Assembly: GCA_035457725.1 (NCBI GenBank)
Contig: DATIBC010000023.1
Span: forward strand, 25,104-89,103
Reading direction: 5' to 3'
Length of the DNA: 64,000 nucleotides
From: DATFES01 sp035457725
Lineage (GTDB): Bacteria > Pseudomonadota > Alphaproteobacteria > CACIAM-22H2
The notes beneath the pieces were generated by a model that saw only the letters and a program-made list of their open reading frames with translations, had not been told where the DNA came from and searched no databases. Of the stretch, positions 43,623-52,561 are shown one piece after another; within the stretch, counting starts at the first letter, position 1, and every line of letters begins with the position of its first letter. The position numbers were made by a program, and so were the translations under genes.

Positions 43623-44402
43623 ATGGCGACCATCTCCTCGCGGCATCTCGTCCGGCTTCGTGACGTCGGCAAGCGGTTCGGCAGCGGCGTGCTGGCGCTC
43701 GATCGCTTCGACCTCGACGTCGGCGAGCACGAATTCGTCAGCCTGCTGGGCCCGTCGGGTTGCGGGAAGAGCACGGCGCTGCGGCTGATCGCCGGGCTGG
43801 GCGACGCCACGTCGGGGGCCATCGAATGGCCCGGCGGCGCCAAGCACGGTACGACCGATATCGGCTTCGTGTTCCAGGAGCCGACGCTGATGCCTTGGGC
43901 GACGGTGTTCGACAACGCATATCTGCCGCTGCGCTTGCAGGGCGTGCCGCGCGTGCGCGCGGCCGAAGACGTGATGGCGACGCTCGATCGCGTCGGCCTC
44001 GGCGGTTTCGAGCGCGCATATCCGCGCGAGTTGTCCGGAGGCATGAAGATGCGGGTTTCGATCGCGCGCGCGCTCGTCACCAGACCCCGGCTGCTGCTGA
44101 TGGATGAACCCTTCGCCGCGCTTGACGAGATCACGCGCTTCAAGCTCAACAACGATCTCATCGAGCTTTGGCGCGGCCAGAGTTGGACCGTCGTGTTCGT
44201 CACCCACAGCGTCTACGAATCGGTCTATCTATCCAACCGCATCGTGGTGATGACGCCGCGCCCCGGCCGCGTCGCCGCCGAGCACCAAATCGACGCCCCC
44301 TATCCCCGCGACGAGGAGTTCCGTGTTTCCTCGCTCTACAACGATCATTGCCGCCTAGTGTCGCATAGCCTGGCGCGCGCCATGCAGGAGATTCGGGCAT
44401 GA
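43623..44402 (+). CDS. ABC transporter ATP-binding protein (SsuB/ThiZ-like)
   Basis: A 259-residue ATPase: Walker A GPSGCGKST (43-51), Q-loop VFQEPTLMPW typical of the SsuB/TauB/ThiZ group, signature LSGGMKMR (137-144), Walker B LLLMDEP (157-163) and H-loop FVTHSVYESV. The variant signature with MKMR is characteristic for nitrate/sulfonate/HMP-type importers. Its stop overlaps the permease start (ATGA). Confidence 0.92.
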   Translation: MATISSRHLVRLRDVGKRFGSGVLALDRFDLDVGEHEFVSLLGPSGCGKSTALRLIAGLGDATSGAIEWPGGAKHGTTDIGFVFQEPTLMPWATVFDNAYLPLRLQGVPRVRAAEDVMATLDRVGLGGFERAYPRELSGGMKMRVSIARALVTRPRLLLMDEPFAALDEITRFKLNNDLIELWRGQSWTVVFVTHSVYESVYLSNRIVVMTPRPGRVAAEHQIDAPYPRDEEFRVSSLYNDHCRLVSHSLARAMQEIRA

Positions 44403-45217
44403 GCGCGCCGCGCGACCGCGACCGTTCGGCGAGGATCGAGCGCATCGCGCGGGTGGCTCTCCCCGCGGTGATCGCCATCGCCACGCTTGTCGCCTGGGAT
44501 CTCGTGGTGCGGATCAACCAGATTCCGCATTACATCCTTCCCGGGCCGCTGCTGGTCGCGCAAAGCCTGTGGACCGACTGGGGAACGCTGCAGCCGGCGC
44601 TGCTCGTGACGCTGCGAATAACCTTCTTGGCGCTCGCGGTGGCCGTCGTCGGCGGCGTCGGCCTGGCGATCCTGTTCGCCCAGTCGAAATGGATCGAGAT
44701 CAGCTTTTTTCCCTACGCGGTGATCCTGCAGGTGACGCCGATCATCGCCATCGCGCCCCTGATTTTGATTTACGTCGACAACACGCACATAGCGCTTTTG
44801 ATCTGCGCCTGGATCGTCGCCTTCTTTCCCATACTGTCGAACACGACGCTTGGGCTCAACAGCGCCGACCACAACCTGGTGAACTTGTTCCAGCTTTACG
44901 GCGCGACGCGCTGGCAGATGCTGCGCTACCTCCGCATCCCGGCGGCAATGCCATATTTCCTTGGCGGGCTGCGCATCGCCGGCGGCCTGTCGCTGATCGG
45001 CTCGGTGGTGGCCGAATTCGCCGCCGGAACCGCCGGCCAAGGATCGGGTCTCGCCTTCCGCATCCTCGAAGCCGGGTATCGGCTCAACATACCGCGCATG
45101 TTCGCTGCACTCGTGCTGATTTCCGCGACCGGCATTGTTATCTTCATGTTCTTCACCGCGCTGTCGCATCTGGCGCTCCGGCGCTGGCATGAGAGCGCCG
45201 TCAAGCGCGAGAATTGA
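44399..45217 (+). CDS. ABC transporter permease (SsuC/ThiX-like)
   Basis: A 272-residue inner-membrane protein with six helices. It shows the group's AWDLVVRINQIPHYILPGPL start and the EAA loop LYGATRWQMLRYLRIPAAMP, as in SsuC/TauC/ThiX. Translationally coupled to the ATPase upstream; the deaminase-like gene starts 6 bp downstream. Confidence 0.9.
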   Translation: MSAPRDRDRSARIERIARVALPAVIAIATLVAWDLVVRINQIPHYILPGPLLVAQSLWTDWGTLQPALLVTLRITFLALAVAVVGGVGLAILFAQSKWIEISFFPYAVILQVTPIIAIAPLILIYVDNTHIALLICAWIVAFFPILSNTTLGLNSADHNLVNLFQLYGATRWQMLRYLRIPAAMPYFLGGLRIAGGLSLIGSVVAEFAAGTAGQGSGLAFRILEAGYRLNIPRMFAALVLISATGIVIFMFFTALSHLALRRWHESAVKREN

Positions 45218-45222
45218 CCCCA

Positions 45223-46548
45223 ATGTGGCGCTGGCCGCCTGCTTTGCCGAGCCATTCTTCATTCGCGCTCCGCTGCGCGGCGGCGCCGATTTGCCTGATC
45301 GATTCGCCGCCGGCAGACGCGTTACCCGATGCCGAGGGCCTTGTCCGCCTCGATATCGAAATCGCCGACGGCCGTATCGCAAGAATCGCCGCCGCGACTC
45401 GCGACACCTCGGGTCCGGTCGACCTTGACGGGAGCCAGGTATGGCCATGTTTCGTCGACATGCATACGCATATCGACAAAGGCCATATCTGGCCGCGGGC
45501 CGAGAACCCCGACGGTACCCGCGACGGCGCCATCGCCGCAACCGCCGCCGACCGCGAGCGGCGCTGGAGCGCGCGCGATGTGGAGCTGCGCATGGCTTTC
45601 GCTTTGCGCACCGCCTACGCCCACGGCACGGCGGCGATCCGCACGCATATCGATTCGGCCGCTCCGCAGCACCGAATCTCGTGGCCCGTCGTGGCGCGGA
45701 TGAGAGAGAATTGGCGCGGTCGTATCGAACTTCAGGCGGTGACCATCCTGCCGATCGAGCAGCTCGCCGGGACCTTCGGCGACGAACTCGCCGATCTGGT
45801 GGCGAAAAGCGGCGGCATACTCGGCGGCGTGGCGCTTCCTGCGCCCGATCTCGACGCGCGTCTCGACCGCGTGTTCGCGCTTGCCGTCGAGCGCGGACTC
45901 GAGCTCGACTTTCATGCCGACGAGAGCCTCGATCCCAACGCCAGGGCGCTGGCGGCGATCGCCGCCGCGAAGCTGCGTCACCGTTTCGAACGACGCGTGG
46001 TGGTCGGGCACTGTTGCAGCCTGGGGGTCCAGGACGAGGCGGCGACCGACCGCACGCTCGATCTTGTGGCGCAGGCCGGCGTGGCCGTGGTCAGTCTGCC
46101 GATGTGCAATCTTTTCCTTCAGGACCGCCGGCCCGGCCGCACGCCGCGGCGGCGTGGCGTGACGCTGTTGCACGAGATGCGGGCGCGCGGGATTCGGGTG
46201 GCGGTGGCCAGCGACAACTGCCGCGATCCGTTCTACGCCTACGGCGATCATGATGCGCTCGAAGTGTTCACCCAGGCGACGCGGATCGCCCATCTCGACC
46301 GGCCAGTCGGCGCATGGCCGACCGCTGTCACCCGCGCGCCGGCGGAGATCATGGGACTGAACGGCGTCGGGCGGATTGCGGTCGGCGGCGACGCCGACCT
46401 CGTGCTGTTCAACGCTCGTAACTACAGCGAGCTGTTGTCGCGGCCGCAGGCCGACCGCATCGTCCTGCGCCGAGGCCGCGCCATCGACACCACGCCGCCC
46501 AGCTATCGCGAGCTGGACGCTTTCGTGACCGCGCCGGGGCCACGATGA
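45223..46548 (+). CDS. Cytosine deaminase-type amidohydrolase
   Basis: A protein of about 441 residues of the CodA-like amidohydrolase group: FVDMHTHIDKGHIWPRAENP carries the HxH metal site with the subgroup-specific HIDK; later DFHADES, VVVGHCCSLG (barrel His) and VAVASDNCRDPFYAYG (catalytic Asp) match cytosine/isocytosine/creatinine deaminases. It should hydrolyse an exocyclic amino group or ring amide of a small heterocycle in the cytosol. The N-terminal 20 residues (MWRWPPALPSH...) look poorly conserved; ATG at 45223 is used, with a TTG nine bases upstream overlapping the permease stop as alternative. Confidence 0.85.
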   Translation: MWRWPPALPSHSSFALRCAAAPICLIDSPPADALPDAEGLVRLDIEIADGRIARIAAATRDTSGPVDLDGSQVWPCFVDMHTHIDKGHIWPRAENPDGTRDGAIAATAADRERRWSARDVELRMAFALRTAYAHGTAAIRTHIDSAAPQHRISWPVVARMRENWRGRIELQAVTILPIEQLAGTFGDELADLVAKSGGILGGVALPAPDLDARLDRVFALAVERGLELDFHADESLDPNARALAAIAAAKLRHRFERRVVVGHCCSLGVQDEAATDRTLDLVAQAGVAVVSLPMCNLFLQDRRPGRTPRRRGVTLLHEMRARGIRVAVASDNCRDPFYAYGDHDALEVFTQATRIAHLDRPVGAWPTAVTRAPAEIMGLNGVGRIAVGGDADLVLFNARNYSELLSRPQADRIVLRRGRAIDTTPPSYRELDAFVTAPGPR

Positions 46549-47939
46549 ACGACACTGAGGCCCTCCGGCACGAACTCGGCGCCATTCGTACGATCGTCAA
46601 CCGTACGCAGGTCAAGCTGCTGAGCCGCGATTTCTACTGGTACAGCCCGCTGCTCAGGCGGCAGCTGCGCGACGTGACCGCCGACCTCATCGTCGCGCCG
46701 GCGAGCGAAGACGAGCTGATCGCGACGTTGAAGGCATGCCACGCGCGCAAGATTCCGGTGACGCCGCGCGGCGCCGGCACCGGCAACTATGGGCAGGCCA
46801 TGCCGGTTCGCGGCGGCGTCGTGGTCGACCTGTCGCGGCTCAATGCAATTCATGCCATCAGTCCCGGCCGCCTCCGCTGCGCCGCCGGCGCAAAGCTGTC
46901 CGACATCGACCAACGCGCGCGCGCCGAAACGGGCCAGGAGTTGCGTATGCATCCCAGCACCTGGCGGACGGCGACTATCGGCGGCTTCGTCTGCGGCGGA
47001 TCGAGCGGCGTCGGGTCGGCTACGTGGGGCGGGCTGCGCGACCGCGGCAACGTGCTCGGCCTGCGGGTGGTGACGATGGAGCGCACGCCGCGCGTCATCG
47101 AACTGCGTGGCGATGACGTGCATAAGGCGGTTCACGCCTACGGCACCACCGGGGTGGTTACCGAGGTCGAAATGCCACTTTCAGCCGCGTACGACTGGGT
47201 CGACGTCATCGTCGGCTTCGAGGATTTCGCTGCGGCGGCGCGCTTCGGTCACGCCCTGACCTCGCAGGACGCGCTCCTCAAGAAGCTGGTGACACCGATC
47301 GCGGCGCCGATTCCGCGGCTCTATTTTCGCGCCCTGAAGGACATCGTCCCCGAGAACATGCACATCGTCGCGGCGATGATCGCACCCGTCGCCATGGAAG
47401 CGTTCGTCGCAATGCTCGCGAGCGCGCGGGCGACGCTGCTGTTTCGCGGTGACGCATCGAGCACCACGACATTGCCGCCGATCTACGAGTTCACCTGGAA
47501 CCATACGACATTGCAGGCGCTCAAGGTCGATCGTTCGATCACCTATCACCAGGTGCTTTATCCGGTTCCGGGTCATTTGGCCTGCGTCGAGCGCCTTTAT
47601 CGCCGTTTCGGCGATGAGGTCATGCATCACCTCGAGTTCGTGCGCTTCGACGGACAAGTCGCCTGCTTCGGCTTGCCGCTCATCCGCTTCACCAGCGAGG
47701 CACGGCTGCTGGAGATCGAGGCGGCGTTCGAGGCCGAGGGCTGTCCGACCTTCAGCCCGCATGCCTACACGCTCGAGGAAGGCGGCATGAAAAAGGTCGA
47801 CCTGGTGCAGCTCGCCTTCAAGCGCGAAACCGACCCGGACGGGTTGCTCAACCCCGGGAAGATGCTCGCCTGGGAGAATCCCGATTACGATGCCGCCCGC
47901 CAGCGCATGCACCTGTTTCCCGCCGGCGGCGCGTCATAG
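46545..47939 (+). CDS. FAD-linked oxidase (FAD_binding_4 / GlcD-like)
   Basis: A 464-residue PCMH-type flavoprotein. The FAD domain is at about 45-215 with PVTPRGAGTGNYGQAMPVRG and RMHPSTWRTATIGGFVCGGS; the C-terminal substrate domain ends KRETDPDGLLNPGKMLAWEN, the usual glycolate-oxidase-like end. These enzymes oxidise hydroxy acids, lactams or ring positions. Overlap with the deaminase stop (ATGA) ties it to the same pathway, where it could oxidise the deaminated heterocycle. Confidence 0.87.
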   Translation: MNDTEALRHELGAIRTIVNRTQVKLLSRDFYWYSPLLRRQLRDVTADLIVAPASEDELIATLKACHARKIPVTPRGAGTGNYGQAMPVRGGVVVDLSRLNAIHAISPGRLRCAAGAKLSDIDQRARAETGQELRMHPSTWRTATIGGFVCGGSSGVGSATWGGLRDRGNVLGLRVVTMERTPRVIELRGDDVHKAVHAYGTTGVVTEVEMPLSAAYDWVDVIVGFEDFAAAARFGHALTSQDALLKKLVTPIAAPIPRLYFRALKDIVPENMHIVAAMIAPVAMEAFVAMLASARATLLFRGDASSTTTLPPIYEFTWNHTTLQALKVDRSITYHQVLYPVPGHLACVERLYRRFGDEVMHHLEFVRFDGQVACFGLPLIRFTSEARLLEIEAAFEAEGCPTFSPHAYTLEEGGMKKVDLVQLAFKRETDPDGLLNPGKMLAWENPDYDAARQRMHLFPAGGAS

Positions 47940-47957
47940 CCGGAGTCGCCTTCCGTC

Positions 47958-48545
47958 ATGCGCTGCCTCGTTCTGTATTCCCATCCGGTCGAGACCAGCT
48001 TCTGCGCCGCGCTACGCGATCGCGCGGTCGAGACGTTGACCGCGGCGGGGCACGAGGTGCGTGTCATCGACCTTTACGCCGAAGGGTTTCAACCGGCGCT
48101 GTCGCGCGAGGAACGATTGGCGTATCACACGCCGCAGGAGAACGAGCGGACGATCAAGGACCATCTCGCGCACATCAGATGGGCCGAGGCGCTCATCTTC
48201 GTCTATCCGACGTGGTGGTACGGCCTGCCGGCGGTGCTCAAGGGCTGGTTCGATCGCGTATGGATTCCGCACGCCACATTCACTTTGCCTCCGGACGGCG
48301 GCAAGATCCGCGGTTTGATGCAGAACATCGTCCGGCTCGTCGTCATCACCACCGCCGGGTCGCCGTGGTTGTGGATGGTTCTGATGGGAAGTCCCGGTCG
48401 GGCAACGATCATGCGCGGCGTGCGCGCGCTATGTCATCGGCGCTGCCGCAAGTGGTTCCTGGCGCATTACAGCATCGATCGCTCGACGCCGGCGAGCCGT
48501 GCCGCATTTCTTGACCGCGTGTCGAGCACGCTGGCCAGGCTTTAG
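47958..48545 (+). CDS. Flavodoxin-fold NAD(P)H-dependent quinone oxidoreductase
   Basis: A 195-residue protein of the NQO/MdaB/KefF fold: CLVLYSHPVETSFCAALRDR at the N-terminus, FVYPTWWYGLPAVLKGWFDR (the diagnostic P-x-x-W-x-x-x-P-A-x-L-K-G-x-x-D-R) and VITTAGSP for the flavin. It reduces quinones with two electrons and could re-oxidise or protect the flavoenzyme encoded just upstream. It lies 18 bp after the oxidase and 3 bp before the nucleotidase. Confidence 0.88.
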   Translation: MRCLVLYSHPVETSFCAALRDRAVETLTAAGHEVRVIDLYAEGFQPALSREERLAYHTPQENERTIKDHLAHIRWAEALIFVYPTWWYGLPAVLKGWFDRVWIPHATFTLPPDGGKIRGLMQNIVRLVVITTAGSPWLWMVLMGSPGRATIMRGVRALCHRRCRKWFLAHYSIDRSTPASRAAFLDRVSSTLARL

Positions 48546-48548
48546 CGA

Positions 48549-50429
48549 ATGTCCCGAAACTCCGACGCCGGCTCGCCGCCTCCGGGCACCATGCGAATTC
48601 GGCGCGCGACCCCGAACCCGGCCGGCGCACTCGACGAGCTGTACCTGCTTACGGGCGCGCCCTGGACGGCGCCGGTCGAGCGCATCATCGGCGACGGCCC
48701 GACGGGTCGGCTCGCCGCGGGCGAACGTCGCAGCCTGCGACTCTTCCATTTCAATGATTTGCACAATTACCTGACGCTGCCGGACGAGCGGAACGGCGAT
48801 GCCCGGCTGTTCGCCCAGATCGTCCGGCGCCACCGCGTGGCGCGCGAGGCCGCGGCGGAGGACGAGATCGTTTTGCTGGTTAGCGGCGGCGACGATCACA
48901 CCGGCACCGTGCTCGACGAGCTGCTCGGCTGGCGCGGCGATGAACTAGTCATCGACCCGGCCTATGCGGCGTATTCCGTCGCCGGCGTCGACATCGCGGC
49001 AATGGGCAATCACGAGCTCGACCGCGGCGCCGATGTCCTGCGCGCTGGGATACGCGCCAACGCCGCGTTTCCGATCCTGTCGGCGAACCTGCACGGTTCC
49101 CGCTATCTCGATCCTGCGGTCGATTACGCCGCGGCGGCGATCGCCATCGCGAAGGGCCTTCGCATCGGGTTTCTCGGCCTGATCACACCGGTCGATACGC
49201 GGACGCACAGCCATGCCGATCCCGGCCTGACGGTGACAAGCCCGCTCGGCGTGCTGGCTAATCTGCTGCCGGCGCTCGCCGCGCGCGTCGATGCGGTGGT
49301 CATCATGTCGCATTGCGGCTTCGGCGCCGACAGCAATCTCGACGGCAAGGCCGGCGCGGTGCGCCATCTCGCCGAAGGCGACATCGCGCTGGCGCGCCGC
49401 GCCGCGCGGCTGACGGCGACGCCGGTGGTCATCGTCGGCGCGCATACCCATACCGTGCTCAACGAGAACGGCCTGGACTCTGGTACGGTGATTGACGGGG
49501 TACCGATCGTCCAGGCCGGCGGCCAAGGAAGTCATCTCGGCGAGTTCGAGCTCGCGCTGGCGCCCGGCGCGGGCCGCGCGCAATCCGCGATGCGGGCACG
49601 ACTCCACAGACTCGTGCGGCCGCCTGGCGTCGCCGAGCACGATGAAGCGTTCGAGCGCACGGTGATCGAGCCTCTGATCGCGCGGGTGCGCCACCGGCTC
49701 GACGAGGTGCTGGCGACCGCCGAGGGCGACGATATTGCGCCGGCGGTCACCTTGCGACAGCGCTACATGGGCGAATGCGCGCTCGCCAACTTCATCGCCG
49801 ATGCCTTGGTCGCGCGCAGTGTCGAGTTTGCGCAAGGTCACGTCGAGATCGCGATTGTCAACTCGACGGCGATCGGCGCCGGCCTCGCGCCCGGCGTCCG
49901 CGTGACGTTCCGCGACTGGTACGCGGTGATGCCGTTCGCCGACTGCCTGCAGGTTGCCGAGCTCTCCGGCGACGAGTTGCTCGCCATCCTCGACAACAAC
50001 GCCAAGCGTATCGTTCGTCCCGAGGAGCCCGACGGCGACCGCCCGCTTGAGCTCTCGGGGTATGTGTCGCGCGGGTTCCTCCATTTTTCGTCGCAACTCC
50101 GCCACGTCATCCGACTCGGAGCGCACGCCGCCGAGGCGCGCGCCGAAGACGCCGTCGCGCTCGGCGTGCCGCTTGTCGCGCAAAGAGATCGCCGCTTCCG
50201 CGTCGCCTTCACCAATTATCTCGGCGCCGGCGCCTATGGCGAATCGTGGAACGGCAACCCGATCGGCGGCGGCGTGCCGGGATCGATCCGCGGTTACGAC
50301 CTGCGGCCGATCGCCAAGAACGACACAGGCCTCGTGTTCCGCAACGAGATCGTCGCCTTCATCCGCTCGGCCGGCAGGATCGCGCCGGCGACCGGCGCAC
50401 GCATCGACGGCCGCCTGGAGCTACGCTGA
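48549..50429 (+). CDS. 5'-nucleotidase/2',3'-cyclic phosphodiesterase family protein, apparently cytosolic
   Basis: A 626-residue metallophosphatase. The N-terminal domain carries the dimetal motifs LFHFNDLHNY, SGGDDHTG, AAMGNHELDRG, IMSHCGFGAD and VGAHTHTVL; the C-terminal 5'-nucleotidase domain includes CALANFIADAL, NSTAIGAG and GYDLRPIAKND-like end. Members of this family normally carry a signal peptide and work in the periplasm; here the N-terminus (MSRNSDAGSPPPGTMRIRRA) has none. An intracellular nucleotidase in an operon with a deaminase and a pyrimidine-type importer fits nucleotide-level processing. Start at 48549 is close to the upstream stop; no strong ribosome binding site. Confidence 0.82.
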   Translation: MSRNSDAGSPPPGTMRIRRATPNPAGALDELYLLTGAPWTAPVERIIGDGPTGRLAAGERRSLRLFHFNDLHNYLTLPDERNGDARLFAQIVRRHRVAREAAAEDEIVLLVSGGDDHTGTVLDELLGWRGDELVIDPAYAAYSVAGVDIAAMGNHELDRGADVLRAGIRANAAFPILSANLHGSRYLDPAVDYAAAAIAIAKGLRIGFLGLITPVDTRTHSHADPGLTVTSPLGVLANLLPALAARVDAVVIMSHCGFGADSNLDGKAGAVRHLAEGDIALARRAARLTATPVVIVGAHTHTVLNENGLDSGTVIDGVPIVQAGGQGSHLGEFELALAPGAGRAQSAMRARLHRLVRPPGVAEHDEAFERTVIEPLIARVRHRLDEVLATAEGDDIAPAVTLRQRYMGECALANFIADALVARSVEFAQGHVEIAIVNSTAIGAGLAPGVRVTFRDWYAVMPFADCLQVAELSGDELLAILDNNAKRIVRPEEPDGDRPLELSGYVSRGFLHFSSQLRHVIRLGAHAAEARAEDAVALGVPLVAQRDRRFRVAFTNYLGAGAYGESWNGNPIGGGVPGSIRGYDLRPIAKNDTGLVFRNEIVAFIRSAGRIAPATGARIDGRLELR

Positions 50430-50478
50430 ACGCAGCCGGGACCGCCTCGGCAGGGGCGTCCGCGCCGCGGCGCGCGCC

Positions 50479-52305
50479 TTACGCCGCCCGCGCCTTGTCG
50501 ACCTTGACGCCGCCGCCTTCGAGCAGCATCACCTTGTTGAGCAGCTTGACCAGCGCGTAGACCGTCTCGATCGCCGGTGCCGGCGTGTCGGTCAATCTGG
50601 CCATCTCGAGGATCGAACCGATCAACGCCTCGGTCTCGAGCGAGCGGCCCGCCTCGACGTCCTGCAACATCGAGGTCTTGTGCGCCCCGACGCTTTCGGC
50701 GCCGGCGATGCGCTTCTCGATCGTGACGCGGAAGGTGACGCCGAGCTTTTTGGCGATGGATTCGGCCTCCTCCATCATCCGCGCGGCGAGGTGGCGCGTC
50801 TCGGGAAACTGGCAGATGTCGACCAGCGTCGCGTGGGTCAGCGCACTGATCGGGTTGAATGACAGATTGCCCCACGCCTTGAGCCAGATCTCGGAACGGA
50901 TATCCTTCAGTACGCGCGATTTGAGGCCGGCCTTGACGAGCACGTCGTGGATTCGCTTGACGCGCTCGCTCTCGGAGCCGTCGAGTTCGCCAACCGGGAA
51001 TCGGTCGCCCTCGACATGATGGATCACGCCCGGCGCCGTCACCGCGGCGGCTGGGTAGACGACGCAGCCGATGATCCGGCGGGCGTCGATCTTCTTGGTG
51101 AGAACGCCGGTTGGATCGAGGCTTTCGAGCTTCTTGTTGTCGAACTTGCCGCCGAGCCGCTGGAAATACCACCACGGCAAGCCGTTCTGCACCGTCAACA
51201 CCATCGTGTCGGCGTCGAGCAGATGGTCGATGTCCTTGGCGATTTGATCGAGGTAGTGCGCCTTGACCGCGAGCACGACAAGATCCTGCTTGCCGGCGTC
51301 GGCCGCTTTGTCGACCGCCTTGACCTTGGCGGTCTCGACCTTGCCGTCGTGCCATTCGAGCTTGAGGCCGTTGGCCTTGATCGCCGCGAGGTGCGCGCCA
51401 AGATCGATTACCGTCACCTGGTTGCCGGCGAGCGCCAGCTTGGCGGCGACGAGGCCGCCGATGGCGCCGGCGCCGACCACGCATACGCGCATTGGCTGCG
51501 GCGGTCCGTCCAGGAGATAGGGGCTCGGCAGCACCTGATTGAACGGGTTGCTCAGCGTGCCGATTCCATCGATAACGATCTCGATGGTATTGTTCGCATC
51601 GGCCATCACGCCGGCGCCGAGCGACGTGCCACAGGCGATGACGTCGCCCGGCATTAGCGTCATGTCGCGCGACACCATGCTCAGCAGCTTGTAGGGCGGG
51701 AAGAACATGTCGTTGACCGGGTAGTTCTGCCGCTCCTTGCCGTTGAGGATCGTGCGCACGCTAAGCTTCATTGGATCGAGCCCGGTGGCGATGACCGGAC
51801 CGATTACGCCGAACGTATCGAAGCTCTTGGCGCGCACCCACTGATCGAAGGTCGGGTTCTTCTTGAGGAGGTCGACCGCCGTGACATCGTTGACGCAGGT
51901 ATAGCCGAAGATGTAGTCGGGCGCCTCGGCCTCGCTGATCATCGAGCATTTCTTGCCGACGACGATGCCGAGTTCGCCCTCGTAAATAATCCGCCCGCTA
52001 TACGATTTGGGGCGCTCGATGGGTTCGCCGTGCGGGTGATAGGCGTTGGGCGCCTTGAGGAAATAGAGCGGCTCATCGGGGACCAGGAAATTGTTCTTGG
52101 CCGCCAACTGGTGAAAGTTGTTCCACAGGCAGATCATCTTCGAGGGCGTGCAGGGCGTGAGAACGCGCACGGCGGCGAGCTTGACCGTCTCGCCAGTGGG
52201 CTTCGCGCCGCCGAACATGTCGCCTTCATGGACGGCGATCGCGCCGTCCAGCAGCGTCCCGAACTCGACGCGGCCGTTGCGTTCGAACCTGATCCAATGC
52301 GTCAT
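50479..52305 (-). CDS. Fusion of a fumarylacetoacetate-hydrolase-family domain with a ketopantoate-reductase-family domain
   Basis: One 608-residue open frame encodes two complete enzymes. Residues 1-256 are a FAH/YcgM-type hydrolase: KAPNAYHPHGEPI, YEGELGIVVGKK (metal Glu residues), GYTCVNDVTA (Asp140) and MPGDVIACGTSLG. A short linker follows (LPSPYLLDGPPQPM). Residues 272-608 are a PanE/ApbA reductase: VVGAGAIGGLVAAKL (about 277-291), VVLAVKAHYLD, and NLSFNPISALTHAT. The FAH fold cleaves or decarboxylates beta-diketo acids; PanE-type enzymes reduce a 2-keto acid, so the halves could act in sequence. The reductase half resembles the free-standing gene at 1838-2824. There is no stop or frameshift at the joint. 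Confidence 0.88.
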   Translation of the reverse strand: MTHWIRFERNGRVEFGTLLDGAIAVHEGDMFGGAKPTGETVKLAAVRVLTPCTPSKMICLWNNFHQLAAKNNFLVPDEPLYFLKAPNAYHPHGEPIERPKSYSGRIIYEGELGIVVGKKCSMISEAEAPDYIFGYTCVNDVTAVDLLKKNPTFDQWVRAKSFDTFGVIGPVIATGLDPMKLSVRTILNGKERQNYPVNDMFFPPYKLLSMVSRDMTLMPGDVIACGTSLGAGVMADANNTIEIVIDGIGTLSNPFNQVLPSPYLLDGPPQPMRVCVVGAGAIGGLVAAKLALAGNQVTVIDLGAHLAAIKANGLKLEWHDGKVETAKVKAVDKAADAGKQDLVVLAVKAHYLDQIAKDIDHLLDADTMVLTVQNGLPWWYFQRLGGKFDNKKLESLDPTGVLTKKIDARRIIGCVVYPAAAVTAPGVIHHVEGDRFPVGELDGSESERVKRIHDVLVKAGLKSRVLKDIRSEIWLKAWGNLSFNPISALTHATLVDICQFPETRHLAARMMEEAESIAKKLGVTFRVTIEKRIAGAESVGAHKTSMLQDVEAGRSLETEALIGSILEMARLTDTPAPAIETVYALVKLLNKVMLLEGGGVKVDKARAA

Positions 52306-52561
52306 AACCGTTCCTCCCTACGCTGGCTCTTTTTTTCCTGTGCATGGCGCGGTTGGTTCGGTTCTGTCGTGACCAAGCCGCTCCGCCTCCTGCCCTCCGG
52401 CAAGTCCTTACACCTTCGATCCGATTCGGGTTTCGGCGCCAACCGGAACATTGCCCGGCCGAACATCCATCACCGCCCGTGGTCGCAGCCGCCAGCATGA
52501 GCCAGGTCGCGCTGGGCGGCAAGCCCGCCCGAACGCGTGGACGCCGGCGGCGCGGCCGGAT

